NCBI GenBank assembly: GCA_024663395.1
Contig: JANFAH010000076.1
Location: 175,864-239,863, forward strand
Length of the DNA: 64,000 bases
Reading direction: 5' to 3'
Origin: Pisolithus tinctorius
Taxonomy: Eukaryota; Basidiomycota; Agaricomycetes; Boletales; Pisolithaceae
The notes beneath the pieces were generated by a model, which saw only the letters and a program-made list of their open reading frames with translations, made no database searches and had not been told where the DNA came from. Positions within the stretch are counted from its first letter, which is position 1. Each line of letters starts with the position of its first letter. A program made the position numbers and the translations under genes. Of this stretch, positions 21,756-35,150 are shown piece by piece.

Positions 21756-24700
21756 TTAGCTATTAGAATCTCTGACGCGCCCAGTCGACGTCGTGTAAAG
21801 TCGTGCGGCAATGTTCATGCTTTGTAATTCCTGGGGTGATATAAGAAAATCTGGTCCATAACACAAGAAAACAACCTTACTTGGAACAAGAGTTTGGCAG
21901 CATAAGGGATGTACAATTGCGAACAAGCCGTTTTGTTCTTGCATGCACGACACTCAAAGGTTTGCTTTTTCTAAACAAGCATGCTCAGTACGTATGATCG
22001 GACGATTTGATGTTGGGTAGCACTTACAAGATTGGCTATTGCAGTCAGGCCGCAGCTGTCATTGCTTGTCAGCAGAACCTCGAGATAGAGACAGTGAAAC
22101 CCACATATCGCAAACATGCAGACGGTAGGCATCGCTAGCGTCGAACAGCCGTTCCTTCAAGAAGCCAGCAACACCATGCGAAATCATACAATCGCGCTCC
22201 ATTTCTCCGAAACGGAGACCACCATCACGACTACGCCCCTCCACAGGTTGTCTGGTCAAAATCTGCACAGGACCTCGGGCGCGAGAGTGGATCTTGTCGT
22301 CCACCATGTGTTTTAGGCGTTGGTAATACGTCGGCCCGAGATAGATTTGCGCTTGGAGCTTCTTGCCCGTATGGCCATGATACATTACCTCTAGTCCACG
22401 AGATTGATATCCTTTCTGACGCAAAAATGTCGAAACGGATTCGACTGTAAGCTCAGTAAAAGGTGTGGCGTCACCCTCGTTGCCAAGAAGGGTGGCAACT
22501 TTTGAGAGAAGACACTCAACCAAATGCCCGATGGTCATACGTGATGGGATGGCGTGAGGGTTAATGATCAAGTCAGGAGTGATGCCCTCAGCTGTGAAAG
22601 GCATGTCGTCCTGGCGATAGGTGATTCCAATAGTACCTTTCTGACCATGACGAGAAGCGAATTTGTCGCCGATTTGAGGTATGCGAGTGGAGCGAACTCG
22701 GACTTTCACAAACTTCTGTCCCTCAGAATTCGTGGTGATCAGCACCTGGTCGACGATTCCGCTTTCTGTACTCTTGAGAGGCGTTGACACATCACGTCGA
22801 GTATGCGTCCGTGTACGCTGTCCGAGCTCCTCACTATCCGGAGGTATTGGTGCTGTTTTGCCAATGATGATATCTTCTCCCAGAGCACGGATACCAGGAG
22901 CAATCAAACCATCGTCCTCCAGTTTATCGTAGGTACCGTGCTTCATTCGCAGGGTCGTCTCGCGAGTAGGCTTTTCGAATTCCTCCAGCTGCTGGATGCC
23001 ACTCTTCTTCTCTAAGTCCATGTAACTCCGGTAGTAGATACTTCGGAATAAGCCACGGTCGATAGAGCTCTGGTTCATAATAACGGAATCCTCTTGATTG
23101 TACCCGCTATAGCACATGATGGCCACGATGGCGTTCTGACCAGCGGGGAGCTCGCGGAACTTCAAGTATTCCATCGAGCGCGTGGTAGCGAGGGGTTTCT
23201 GAGGGTAATACAAAATATTCGCCATGGTATCCATACGGACCAAAAAGTTGGTTAGGTAGATGCCCATGGCTTGTTTGCCCATGGCGGACTGGTAAGTATT
23301 ACGAGGAGACTGGAAGAGGATGAGAAAACCTGTACAGTGATACGCATAATCAAACCCACCTGGTTGTGATCGGGGAAAGGTATGATACTAGCACAAACAC
23401 CCAGAATCATACTGGGATGAATTTCACAATGTGTCCATGTATGCGCAGACGTCTTCGCTTTCAACCGCGCAGTGGGGTCATAGTCGCCATCGTTTTCGTA
23501 AGGGTTGATACCGGCAGATTGCAATCTGGAATTTTCGAGATCTTCTGGCGTCATGGAAATCATAACAGTCTCCTCTTCTTCCGCGTCCAGTAGCTCCACA
23601 ATGCCAGTCTTGATCAACTGCTCCCATTTGAACTCCTCGCCATCGTCATCCCGGTAGCCTTGGCCGAGCCACTTGATATGTTTCTTCTGCAGAACGAGTT
23701 GCTGGTTTTCAACAATAAAGAGCGGCCGACATACACGACCGGCATCAGTATAAAGTCGAAGCTCTCGTTCGCGAATATCGCGAACTACGGAAACTTCGGG
23801 ACTGATATCGTCCTTCCGACGGAGTTTCTTTATCGTTTTAACGAGGTTGGCAGGGTCCCGATGTACACCCATCCAGACGCCGTTTACGAACACTTTCGTG
23901 CAAGGAGTAGCAGAATGCGCGTTTTCCTCAAGAGACTCCAAACCCCACTCTTCTAAGAATTCGATAACGGGAGCTGAATAGGAACCGACGGAGATGCATG
24001 CCATAAGCGCCAGGTTTTTAACGAGCCCACAAGCTTGCCCTTCTGGAGTTTCAGCGGGACACACCATTCCCCAGTGCGTATTGTGCAGTTGACGGGGCTT
24101 TGCGATCTTTCCCTCACGCCCCAACGGCGTGTTACACCGCCGGAGATGAGATAACGTCGACGCATATGTATACCGGTTCAGCACCTGGGACACACCGGCC
24201 TTTGCTGACATTGATTTTTTCTGATCTCCCCAATTTCCAGTTGCCAGCGAGTACTTCAGACCATTAGTGATTGTCTGGTGCTTCACGGCTAGCGACAGGT
24301 TGAATTCCTTGTGAGTCTCAACACACTGCAAATTACATGAGTATGTGAATGTAAAAACAGCGGCCACAATCGACGTACTTTTTGCAGATACCGGTATACA
24401 TCCCTAGTAAGCTTCTTGAACAACATGCGGAACAGATTTGCAAGCAATGGCCCAGCGAGATCGAGACGTTTCTTTCCAAAGTGGTCACGGTCGTCGAGTT
24501 CTCTCCTTTCTAGAGCTGCAAGGAGTAACCGATGGATCATGTACCCGAAAAAGTAGGCCTTCTTGGACTCCGAACCCTCCGCCATAGAAACGTGTGGAAG
24601 CATTTCCTTCTGCAGAATCTCCTGGGCATACCGTATACGTCGTTCACGAGAAAGACCAGTAGTCGTTCCACGGTTACCAATGAAGTCCAAGGCGACCTCA

Positions 24701-25804
24701 CGATCTTGGATGACAAAGCCTTCATCTATACAGGGTTTGAGCATCTCTAGCATTTGAGAGTCTTGCATGTCATAACAAATGTGTTCGAGAATGTCACGGT
24801 CTGAGATGACACCCAACGCGCGAAAGACTACCCAGATAGGGATGTCTACACGGATGTAAGGAATGGTTGCTTTAATAACGTTCCCCAACTACAGAGTTGT
24901 GAGGGCATGTCGGCACCAAAGGTTATGCATACTCACAGTTCGCTCCTGGTTGCGGTTGAATAGTTTGACCTGAAACTGGCTGATGGTCTTCCCGCCTTTT
25001 TCTACAGCACTCCGGATCTCAGCCAGGAAACTTATAGGAGATGGCTGCGCTTTTGCGAATACATATACATGATTTGTAGCCATGCGCTCTTGAGCGATGA
25101 GCACCTTCTCCGACCCGTTAATAATGAAGTAACCCCCAGAGTCGTACGGGCACTCGTTCAGATCATACAAATCTTGGTCTTGCAACCCTCTGAGGATACA
25201 GAAGGTTGAACGAAGCATGATGGGTACCTGAGTAGCAATGCTGTTATATGTAAGTCGCAATACCATCGTTGCACGGGCTTACCTTGCCAATCCAAACTTT
25301 TGTCGTGTCATCCGCACTCTCATCATGTTCTGGCTCCCACAGAATGTCTCCAGGAACACCATTTGGATCCTCTCGTCCAACAAGCACCCTTTTCTTCATC
25401 TCTATGTATAACGGCGCAGAATACGTCAAGTTCCTCAGACGTGCTTCTTGGGGGAAGACTGGAACTACAGAGCCATCCGCTTCGGTGACAGTGGGCCGCG
25501 AGAGGTAGATTTGCCCAAACTTGATTTCATAACGTCGTGTCATATCTGCTTCATGACCCGTATGCTGGTCTGCCTGATCCAGTATGAGATCCGCATTCTC
25601 GTCCACCAATTCCTGCATTGTATTCTGCACGAATTCGTCAAAGGAGTCCAACTGTTGTCGCACAAGACCCTTCTGTTCGAAAAAGCTGGAAATCACGGTC
25701 CAACAATCCTCCTGCGTAATTTCCTCATACCCTTCTTCCTCCTCGTCCATGCCATAGTCGGGATCTCCGTACGTGAACTGTGTTTGTGTTTGGGAGGCAT
25801 CCAT
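21756..25804 (-). CDS. RPB2: RNA polymerase II second-largest subunit
   Basis: This is the catalytic-core subunit of RNA polymerase II, in the nucleus. It starts at 25804 ([10 protein letters not shown]) with an acidic N-terminus, then the conserved protrusion and lobe regions ([34 protein letters not shown]). Later come [45 protein letters not shown] split into pieces under 20 residues ([19 protein letters not shown]), and the hybrid-binding block [19 protein letters not shown]. The active-site-side [15 protein letters not shown] and the C-terminal clamp [14 protein letters not shown] also match. The Zn-binding clamp C..C..C..C is spread over the last exons ([17 protein letters not shown]), ending in SMNIAARLY. 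Introns were placed at 21954-22060 and near 23270, 24370, 24890 and 25250. RPB2 is a known neighbour of the A locus region in some mushrooms. Confidence 0.96.
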
Positions 25805-26099
25805 ATCTCGAATGATAATTGAGATAGAATTCTCTGGAAAACTAACGTCTGTAGATACCTTGGCTCATGATGGAAGCCTAACAGCGTGTGGTTGTCGAGA
25901 CAAACGAGGAATTAGACGTCTCGATAGCTATGACCGACCAATATGCAGGGCCTAAGCTGAACTCGGGTTTGGTTTGACGAGCTTCGTTGAGGATGACGGT
26001 GGTTCGAGAGCAAGGTCGAGCGCGTCGTCCAGCTCAGCTAGCAAGCCATGTAAGATATGTTGATGTGTCTTTGCGCACGTGTATGACTAATCACAATTT
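25805..26099. other. RPB2 upstream region
   Basis: This presumably contains the RPB2 promoter and the 3' flank of the fructosamine kinase gene. No coding content was recognised. Confidence 0.35.
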
Positions 26100-27207
26100 C
26101 TATACAAGTGGACAGGCCCTCAACAACTTATTCATTTTCTGAAGAGCACTACCGGCATATCCACCCTGCGATGAGTTCGTATCAGTAGGTATACACCTTC
26201 CTTTCTTTTACGGAGATGAACACTCACTCCAAACAGTACTGTGTGGTTCAAGTAGTGATAAAGCTCGTAAAGATCTCCACGGAGGCTGTATTGCTGGACA
26301 GGCTCGGTCTTGGGCATGTGCTTGTGGTATGCAACGAAGAAGCTGCCTGGTATTCCTCCAAATATACGAGCAATCGCTAGACTGCACAAGGCTTAAAGGA
26401 GATTCGTGATCGCTATCCACGGAAATTACTCACTCAGCTTCGTTGTGTCCGTAGTAGGACGACGGATCAAAAATGACCGATTGACCCGTTTTCCTGTTAT
26501 TCCCTGTGTTACCAGACTACGCAGGGATTGGATTAGTTATGAATGAAAGGACGGAGAACTTACCCAAAGATCACCGTGTACCAGAACTGGTTCAATCACT
26601 AACGGTTGGAGAAGCCACGGTATGACTCTGCATTTCAAGTACATAAACCGTCGTTCCACCAAGCATACTGACCGACATACCTCGTCCGTACCTCCTCTCC
26701 CTTATGCAACAATTCGGCATATCTTCTTTCACTCGGAAGCTTCTGTAGAAGATTTTTGATCATTGCGCTGAAACACTCTTCCCAAGTGCCAAACCATCCG
26801 TTGTCTTGTCTGGTGGCTCCACAATATGTTGGAACGGCAAAGCCGAATCCTTTGGGACTCTTGAAAGCGTGCAACTCCTTCGCAAGTCTTTCGCCCAGCA
26901 ACTCTGCCGTTTGGACGGTCAGACTGCCAATGTCCATGTACTCAGAGAGGAAGAATGGATTTCCAGGCCTCGACGGTGTATCGTCTCCCGTAGTGCCGCT
27001 AGCCAATAACCTTGGCGCCAGCCCAGGCGCAGCTTCGTAGATGGCGCGGAGCGATTCTGCTTCTCCCACATATTGGTCCTTCTCCCCCGGACTTCCAACC
27101 TTAGCATAGTACCTTTTTCCTGTGGATGATTTGACGAGGGGTAAATCGAAGGTGAATTGCGCGTCTGGCTCGATACTTTGGAGATAGGGGAGAAAGATGC
27201 TACTCAT
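26100..27207 (-). CDS. Fructosamine/ketosamine-3-kinase family protein
   Basis: Members phosphorylate ketosamines on glycated proteins, leading to deglycation in the cytosol. ATG at 27207 gives MSSIFLPYLQS; an upstream in-frame ATG at 27297 would add 30 residues but no recognisable sequence. Conserved blocks are KRYYAKVG (ATP-site Lys region), EAESLRAIYEA, GNPFFLSEYMD, TYCGATRQDNGWFGTWEECF, then after introns the catalytic loop VLVHGDLWSGN and IFDPSSYYGHNEAELA. The C-terminal exons carry YELYHYLNHTVLFG and the final GYAGSALQKMNKLL. The last intron uses GTGAGT..GCAG. The stop is at 26100-26102. Confidence 0.88.
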
Positions 27208-27788
27208 TGCTGGATCGATAAGGCGAGCAACTGCTGTGAGTAATCGCAGGCTACGTAGGCTAATCCAACTGGAACTGGGACTGGAATTGGCTGACAATGC
27301 AACCGGCGGCAGTTATAATAGTGATGTCATGTTCCTTGATCTGGTAAGGGCCCCTGGAATACTTATCTACTCAGGCAGCCAACCGAACCATCGGTATTCA
27401 GCCCTCCCACTTCGAAGGAAGTCTAGCACTCCTACGCCACGGGGCAGTATCAATGCGGAGTGAATCCTCACATATCCCAAAAGGAAAGGCACGGATGGAT
27501 ACTGCGTTAGGGTATTTTTTGCGGAAGTCGTAAACGTCCTGACCTCCTTGTTGCTATGGGTGGCCTCCCTTAGACCATCTTAAAATGGTCATACCTCGAT
27601 CAAGGGAAAGCCGACGTCGCCTTCCTCGTATGAGAACTTATATCCCAGCCTTGGGAGTTGCCGTTGAACCTGCAAATCAATTCTAGCCTGGACTGACCTC
27701 GTAAAATCTAACAGCAGGACTCCTGCAGGAAGCGGCGTATCAGATGTCTCACATAAATACACAGTAAATACTCAGCATCCCGAGGGGT
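27208..27788. other. Intergenic region
   Basis: This holds the promoter of the fructosamine kinase gene and the 3' flank of ADE1. No additional gene was seen. Confidence 0.35.
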
Positions 27789-28893
27789 TCAGGCTTTGGG
27801 ACTCTCGTTTTTCAGCATTTCCTCAGCTTCTGAATACCTCCTTTGAGTCCCTCGAATGACGGCCTCGTCGATACCCCATCCTTCGCCGTTACCTCCAGGC
27901 CCACTCTCCAGGCCCTTGCGATACCCTACAGAGACTAGCCAATCCCTCACATATTGTTTATCGAAGCTGGGTTGAGGCTTCCCTGGAGCGTATTGATCGA
28001 GAGGCCAATAACGCGACGAATCCGGGGTGAGAACCTCGTCGACAAGGATGACTTCATCCTCCGAGGTATCCGCGGCCGACGGAATCAACCCAAATTCAAA
28101 CTTGGTATCCGCGAGGATAAGTCCATGGGAATATGCGTATTCGGCCGCAGTCGAATATAAGTTAAGGGCTATGTCTGCAACGCGGGTGTAGAGCTTCGAA
28201 CCGATAAGTTGTCCAGCTAGATAACGTGAATCGTAATACTGCGTGGCAAGGTATCACAAAGTACGCACCCCTATCCGGAGAGATGTTCTCGTCGTGAGCG
28301 CCTTGTTCCGCTTTCGTCGACGGGGTTACCAATGGTTGGGGTAGCCGCTGGGACTCGACCATTCCCTCTGGAAGAGGCATTCCGTGCATAGTTCCAGTTT
28401 TCTTGTACTCTGCCCATGCGGATCCTGGCAGTCTCAAAAAAGTCACGAGCAGTCGAATCCAAGAATCACGGAACCTCACCGGTGAGGTACCCTCGAACTA
28501 TAAACTCGATGGGTATGACTTTAGCCTTCTTCACAAGCATGGAGCGGCCATCGAGTTGATCCTTATATTTCCTCACTTCCTCGGGCATCTCGTCTATATC
28601 GGCCGTCACGAGATGGTTTGGAACGATACCCTTCAGTTTCTCAAACCAGAATAGCGATATTCTCGTTAATATCTTCCCTTTGTCGGGAATACCCTATATG
28701 AGCGTCGTAAGGATAACGACAGCCAGCGATCGAAACCACCCACATCCTTCAAGATAACATCGAATACTGATATTCTATCGGTTGCGACGAAGAGCAAGAG
28801 ATCTTCTGAGGAAGTGTGGTAAACATCGCGCACTTTTCCCCTCGATATAAGAGTGAGGTCTTGTAGATCAGTCGTCAACAGTGCGGAAGGCAT
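27789..28893 (-). CDS. ADE1: SAICAR synthetase (purine biosynthesis)
   Basis: This enzyme joins aspartate to CAIR to make SAICAR, step seven of purine synthesis, in the cytosol. ATG at 28893 starts [19 protein letters not shown]; the apparent longer start uses TTG. Exons carry GKVRDVY and [11 protein letters not shown], then [27 protein letters not shown] and [20 protein letters not shown]. The metal and substrate region [12 protein letters not shown] and [16 protein letters not shown] follows, and [11 protein letters not shown]. It is about 300 residues, normal for fungal Ade1. Introns fall near 28690-28740, 28430-28480 and 28200-28260. An ATIC relic for the last purine steps lies far downstream in the window, but no operon logic applies in a fungus. 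Confidence 0.93.
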
Positions 28894-29187
28894 TAGTTGA
28901 ACAGGGGACAATCGAGGGAAAACTTAAAGAGTCCTCGAGGGTGGTATCGGAACAAAGTTATATCGTGGCAAACTACATTGTGGGAACCGACGCAACAGCC
29001 CATTGGCCGTTGGATTGGTATATTATAGGTGAATGGTGGTTAGGTCTCACTATAACTATGCTACATGGGTGTCCATAATATATGTATTGCGAAATTTTAC
29101 CGCACATCTATCTTTTGGTCCAATCCTCATTGATCGTCATGAACGTTCATACGCTAGGGGTGAGCCTGTTCACGTCTCCGATCAGAG

Positions 29188-31523
29188 TCATGCTCCTTCA
29201 GTAGCAGAGCTGATCACGTACCAGCCGTACTTCACCATGTCGTCCACATCGACAAATGCGGCCGAAGCCAACTGTCTGGCTTCAACCCATACCCAGACCT
29301 GTAAATTTCACTTTGTATACCACAACAGATCACATGTGTTTATTAACTGACCTTCAGGAAAGCCCCGAGGTTGTCGGACGGCAGGTGGGCAATAGATTCT
29401 TCCAATGTCATTTGCCTTCCGAGTTGTCTTAGAATTGGTAAGGCGCTCTTGAATAAGTCCAATGTCGGGTCAAGTTGTCGCCCTATACCCTCCAGCAGCA
29501 AGATAGATATCACTGTGTTGATAAAATCTCCCTCCATTTTCACGTGGTGTTGCCGGACAGCCTTCAAAACCTCGGTCAAGATATCCGAAATTCTGATTTG
29601 ACCAAGCGAAAAAGTCTTGCGCTTCACGCCGAGCACGATATGTTGCATCCTAAGCGCGAATGTCTCCGCATCTACGACGAGTTCAGGAGTGCGGCATCGT
29701 TCGACCATGAGCTGTCCGGCGCGATAGCCATCAAACTCGGCCACGGCACGGAAAAGATCCAAAAAATTCCGACGGTTCTGGGCATTGAGAGTGGTTACCA
29801 AACCGGTATCAATGAAGACAATTTCAGGGATGTATCCGCCGTCGCAGACCCTCTGCAGTTCCTTTCGCCACTCTACAGGTTTGCCTCGAAGTTCTTGCAG
29901 TTGGGAGACAATCTGATCGGATTCTGACTGATGATGGAGCGTGGACGCGGTCCCGTCTCTTTCGTTAAAGAAATTGTCGAAAAGACTACGCAGGAGATCA
30001 TAACTTGTAAGCGACCGCGTGAACTTGACCATGATATTTCCTGGGTGAAGATCTGCGTGGACAAAGTTATCAAGCAAGAGCATGTTCTGTATAGGTCTTT
30101 TAGGAAAGAATATCAGGTTCATGGTGCTTTGCCTACCAGAAAAGCATCGAGACCGATGGTAGCCAGTTGTTTGTCGAATGGCCCAGCACCGTTCTTCAAG
30201 AACAGTTCTAATGGCAGAGCTCGTTCATATTCCTCTACAAGTAACTCAGAGGTAGAAAATTCCTCGAGGGGCCTTGGAAAGGTGACAGGAAGAGTGCGCG
30301 GTGCAAAGTTTTGCTCGAACGTAACCAAGTTTTCCGCTTCGTGACGGAGACATAGTTGTTGACGCATCATATCACCGAAGACAGCGACCTCCTCAGGTAA
30401 GGAAATCCAGCGCATGCCGGGGAGGAGAGTGATGACATGGGCGAAAAACGACATGATCGAGAGGTCACGCGCGATTAGTTTGGCGACACTTGGATGGAGA
30501 ACCTTTACGGCGACTGCGGCGGTTGGTACTGACGGTAGCGGTTGGTCTAACATGACAGGATTCAACGAACCAGCCGTTTTTGGCGAGCGTTTCGGACCGA
30601 GATACGACGGTGGTATAACGTCTGGCCGAAGGGTAGCTTTGTAAACCTCATGTGCCTTCAGTGGACAGCGCCAGCGAAAGACGACAAAAGGCACACCTGC
30701 GCTATTGCACCGGTACCGATGGGATTCTGGTCGAACTCTTCGAAAATTTCGCTAAATGGCCTCTGGAAGACCTTTTCTAAGCCGTATATTGTAAATTCTA
30801 ATGGATGAGGTCTCCCCTTGGAATGCAATTCTCCAAGTTTGTCACAGAGTAAAGTAGGAAAGAGGTCAGGACGGGTCGCAGCCCATTGAGCAAGCTAGAG
30901 ATACAAACTTAGAGTAGATCGTGGCAGAAATGCGTGATATTCACCTTTATAAAAGTGGGACCCGCTACCTGCATTTTGGAGACCAACAGTCCGTACCACC
31001 AGACGGCACCCCAACGGTCTCCTTGCAATCCCCTTTCTGGATTACCAACCAGCAACATTGGCATCGTGGCAATGACCGGTAGGAAGAGAAAGAACAGCTG
31101 TAAGAAACGCTTTGCAGTCATCACAGGATCCAAGACATAGTCCTGAAGTAGACTCAGTATTCGGGAGATGACTGAGAGGTGGGGTTCTGCAGGTGATCCA
31201 ATCAGGTCCTCGTTCGCGAAGTCCCTGACACGTTTCTGGGTGTCCGGACAAGGTATGAGGGTTGGAGACGCAAAGAGAGTGGACAGATGTGGCTGTGGAC
31301 TTGGAGACAGGTACAGAAAAATCCCTCCTGCAACTGGAAAGAGCCATAGTTTGGAGCGCCAAACCCAAGCATGGGCGTTAGGGGGACGGAAAGGATGGGA
31401 GGAGGGTGGTGATAGTATCGACTCAGTCCTGACGGATGCGCGGGGGACCTTTGGCACGAAGTTCACCGTGGCGGGCCGGGAGGACAGAAGGAGTGACCTG
31501 AACCCATTCCAGCGAAGAGCCAT
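29188..31523 (-). CDS. ABC1/UbiB-family atypical kinase (ADCK2, yeast YPL109C/Cqd1-like)
   Basis: These mitochondrial inner-membrane proteins influence coenzyme Q handling and distribution. The start at 31523 begins with a presequence-like MALRWNGFRSLLLSSRPATV. A transmembrane segment (LWLFPVAGGIFLYL) and a second hydrophobic stretch (FLQLFFLFLPVIATMPMLLV) follow. The KxGQ-like region reads AGPTFIKLAQWAATRPDLFP, with LAQW in place of LGQ. Kinase motifs are VAVKVLHPSV, the catalytic VHADLHPGNIMV and metal-binding FIDTGLV. The last exon ends YGWYVISSATEGA at 29188. About four introns interrupt the gene. A YPL109c homologue is a documented marker near mushroom A loci. Confidence 0.88.
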
Positions 31524-31770
31524 CGACGGGTATGCCAGACCACTCCTCAGGCCAGGACTTGCAGTGGTTAATAGTAGAGCAATGTCCGCTGCACGTGATT
31601 ATAGCCGAGTTATCTGACACAAACTCCAAATCTGCTTCCATGTCATACAGGTACCAGCTTGCTCGGTGGTAACTCGGCTGCTCATTTACTGCGGTATTTA
31701 AGTCAACCGGAGGCTAGAGTGTAAAAAGTTTGTCCCCTCCCGCTCCTCTCGTTTCACCATTTACATCTGG
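31524..31770. promoter_or_regulatory. Divergent ABC1-kinase/oxidase promoter region
   Basis: 247 bases separate the divergent start codons. A TATTTAAG element occurs at 31694-31701, about 75 bases before the oxidase ATG, followed by a pyrimidine-rich leader. Confidence 0.4.
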
Positions 31771-33726
31771 ATGACCGCTTTTCGCAGTCTTTTTGTGCTC
31801 CTGCCCTGGGCGGTGCTCTCCGCCGCGTTCGCGGACCCCACCTCGGCCGCTGACGCGTGTCAACAGATTGCGGCTTCAGTTTCGACCGCTTCCGGAGTCT
31901 TCTATCCTGGTTCGTGCCATTCAGCGAATTATTCTATCCGACTCTGACATCATGCAGGTACCTTGCCATATCCACGCGACGTGACCCACTGGGCTTCGTC
32001 CAGCTCGCAAAACGCGACTTGCTCTTTCGAGCCCGGAACGGCTGAGGATCTGGGGAAAGCGGTAGGCTCTAAATCGGCTCTGTCCTACTAAAGTGACACG
32101 TCCGTAGCTTAATGTGATATCTACGCTGCGAACACCTTTTGCAGTCTGTTTCCCCTTCTCTCGTTCGCGTCCTGTTCTGACGCCAAAGTTATGCAGGTCA
32201 AAGGTGGTGGCCACACCACAAACCCCGGCTTTTCGTCTACCACTGGCGTTCAAATTGCGTTGTCGCGCTTTTCGGACGTGGTCTATGACCCGGAATCGCA
32301 GACAGCGACCATCGGCGCGGGTTTGACGTGGGACACTGTCTATGCTGCTCTTGATCCTCTCGGTGTCAATGTCGTAGGCGCGAGAGGTCCAGGAGTTGGT
32401 GTTGCTGGTTTATCACTTGGCGGAGGTATGTACGATCGAGTTTGGGCCATTAATAACTTCGTACTTAGAACCGATCGTAGGATATTCGTACCTCACAAAT
32501 CAGTACGGTTTGACTGTTGACACCGTGCAGGCTTATGAGCTTGTAATGCCTAACGGTACTGTCAAAAACGTAACGGCGCAGGACCAAGACCTTTTCTTCG
32601 GGCTGAGGGTACGTCTACGAGCTACGTACGGTATCTAGAAGGGCTCTGACGGCAATTTGTAGGGCGGGTTCAACAACTTTGTGTGCATTTTCCTTATAAT
32701 CTTTATGTTTGCCACTCACTCTCCTGTAGGGCATCGTAACAAGGTTCACTTTGCAGACGTTTCCGCAGGGACAGGTTTGGGTGAGTCTTCCCGGAGTGAA
32801 CCCGCGAACCAAGCATTTCTCAGGCTTCTGCAGGGTGGTTTCATCACCTACTCCCCCGACAATATCGGGCTCCTTAATCAGGCAATCGTTGACTTCGCGT
32901 CAAAGACGACTGATCCGAAAGCAGCTCTTATGATCACATACGACTACTTCCTCAGTCGAAACTCGGTACTGTACTTTGTGCATAACCTGGTCTACCCCCT
33001 GCTTACCAGCCCACAGTTGGGCCCATCGGCGCTAGTGTTCTATGACGCGCCCACCCCGCCCTCGGGTGTTTTTGACGAATTTCTGGCTATCCCATCTCTT
33101 GTCAAGAACGTTTCGACTATGTCGTTCCCTGCACTTATCAAAACGTCAATGGCCAACGCCACCTATGGCAGCCGGTAAGATAAATGCAAACCGAGAGAAT
33201 TCTCCTGACTGGCATCGCACAGCGCGATTTTCAACACCATATCAGTCCTAAACTACTCCGTTCCATTCCTTAATGCTGTAGTGAACGAGACCACTGTGAG
33301 TACAGTGTCTGATCCTAGCATTATGAATTCACGTACCTGAGTTTGTAGTTCTGGGGTGCAAGCTCGACCCTTGGTGCTGAATTCGTATCCTACGTTGTAG
33401 AACCATTCCTTCCCTCTCTATACAAGCATTCTTCTACCCCGTCCGCGTTCCCTCCGACACGCGCCAACGGCTTCACCCCTCTCAAAATTTACTACTCGTG
33501 GGCCAACCAAACGTCCGACTCTGCTATGCATGCTGCGGTACGGGAGAGTGCCTCGACTCTCCAGAATCTAGTGGGCGAACCTCCAGCACCACGATACCCC
33601 AACTATGCCATATTCGATACGCCAGCGGAGATGATGTACGGAGACAACCTTCCGAAATTGCGTAGTTTGCAACAGCAGGTGGATCCTGAGCACGTCATGG
33701 ACTTGGCTGGCGGTTTTAGGTTTTGA
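31771..33726 (+). CDS. Secreted FAD-linked oxidoreductase (FAD_binding_4, BBE-like)
   Basis: It starts with a signal peptide (SLFVLLPWAVLSAAFA). The PCMH-type FAD domain has KGGGHTTNPGFSS, whose His is the usual covalent FAD attachment site. It also has GAGLTWDTVYAAL, VVGARGPGVGVAGLSLGGG and GYSYLTNQYGLTVDTV. GGFNNFGIVTRFTL follows in place of the usual RGGGNN form. The C-terminal substrate domain ends in a berberine-bridge-like block (YPNYAIFDTPAEMMYGDN..LPKLRSLQQQVDPEHVM). At least seven introns are needed. Substrates in this family range from sugars to secondary metabolites, so the reaction is not assigned. The next genes downstream encode two hydrolases. Confidence 0.87.
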
Positions 33727-33886
33727 ATTATAATGGACTTAGATCTACAGTAGACTTCCTTGCAGTCCCGTTTTGTCACGAACTTGGGAATTCAAGTTCT
33801 GCAATGGAAGAATTTGTTGGGTTATAAACACCGTGATAGAATCGTGTAAGCACCACGAAGGTACTCTGCAAACACCGAGACGGGCC

Positions 33887-35150
33887 ATGGCGTATCAGTA
33901 CTCCAAACAGCCATGGAAAGCGCTCTACCTAGCCTTTCAGGTCCCTGTAACCTTGTTTGTGCGACTGCCAGTGTGGGCGGTAACATATATTTTCTCTTCC
34001 GCCCGGCCACGGCCAACATGGTCGTGGAGACATGCGATTGCGGTAGCACTCCTTCGACGTGTAACTGCCACCGCTGCTCTGTAAGTGTTATAGCCCACTT
34101 TGCGTCACCATCTCCCCTGCTAAACTGCTGCATCGCTGATTGCACAGCGTGGGCGGCTTTGGCCCTGTCCCCGACCATCGTGCAATAACTCCTGCAAAAA
34201 ATGGAGAAGGTGTTTGGATCGACGGAGTACCCCACCTCATTACAGCTGAACTCAAGGTCTGGACCACGCTCTCCAACGTTGAGCCCATTCGTATCCCAGG
34301 ATACTGGCTTGGAAAGAAAGGCGTCTCCCATATACCCGATTCACCAGTACGGCCTGGTGAAAAGGTGTTTATATTTTTCCACGGAGGAGGATATACGGTC
34401 GAATGTGCCCATCCAGACGGTGGCACAGCCAACATACTCCGCGCGCTCATCGAACTGGATCCCCATATCCCACGTGCTCTGGCGGTCGAGTACCGGCTTT
34501 CATCTACTCATCCATTACCTGATCGTCATCCGTTCCCTACCGCTCTTCTGGACGCACTTGCAGGGTACAATTACCTCGTGAATGTCGTAGGCTACAGCCC
34601 ACACGATATCATTGCAGCCGGCGATTCTGCAGGCGGGAATCTGGCCTTGGCACTTGTACGATATCTTACTGAAAGCGTGTCCGCTACTGAGGTGTCCTTG
34701 CCAGGACCACCTGGCGGTCTCTTACTCTTCTCACCCTGGACGGATTTGAGTAATTCGCATGACACCCCTGGCTCCTCTTTCCTCACTAACACTATGGACT
34801 TCCTCGACGATGGAGGTGAGGGTTCTTTCGTATCCTATTGCAAACAAGCTTTTCTCGGACCTTATGGTCTTGGAATGGCCTCCTGCAATCGCTACATCTC
34901 TCCTGCATGCATGCATCCTTCCGTTCAAGCTCGATTCAAAGGCTTTCCGCGGACGTTCATCACTGCTGGCGATGCAGAGAGGCTGCTTGACCAGATACGC
35001 ACTCTGAGGAACAGGATGGCCACTGATATGGGAGCAGACAAAGTGACTTATTACGAGGCGACGGATGCTATTCACGATTGCCTTGCGTTTCCTTGGGATC
35101 CCGCATATCCTGCGACGCTGAAAGCCATTCAGCAATGGCTCGCTCAGTGA
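33887..35150 (+). CDS. Alpha/beta hydrolase (HSL-type), tandem copy 1
   Basis: Two exons, 33887-34080 and 34148-35150, encode about 398 residues. An N-terminal hydrophobic stretch (ALYLAFQVPVTLFVRLPVW) may anchor it to a membrane. The oxyanion motif HGGGY (near residue 145) and nucleophile elbow GDSAGG are hallmarks of the hormone-sensitive-lipase family. The acid probably lies in the FITAGDAERLLD block and the His in DAIHD near the C-terminus. It is likely a carboxylesterase; the substrate is unknown. A close paralogue follows in direct orientation at 35737. Confidence 0.87.
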
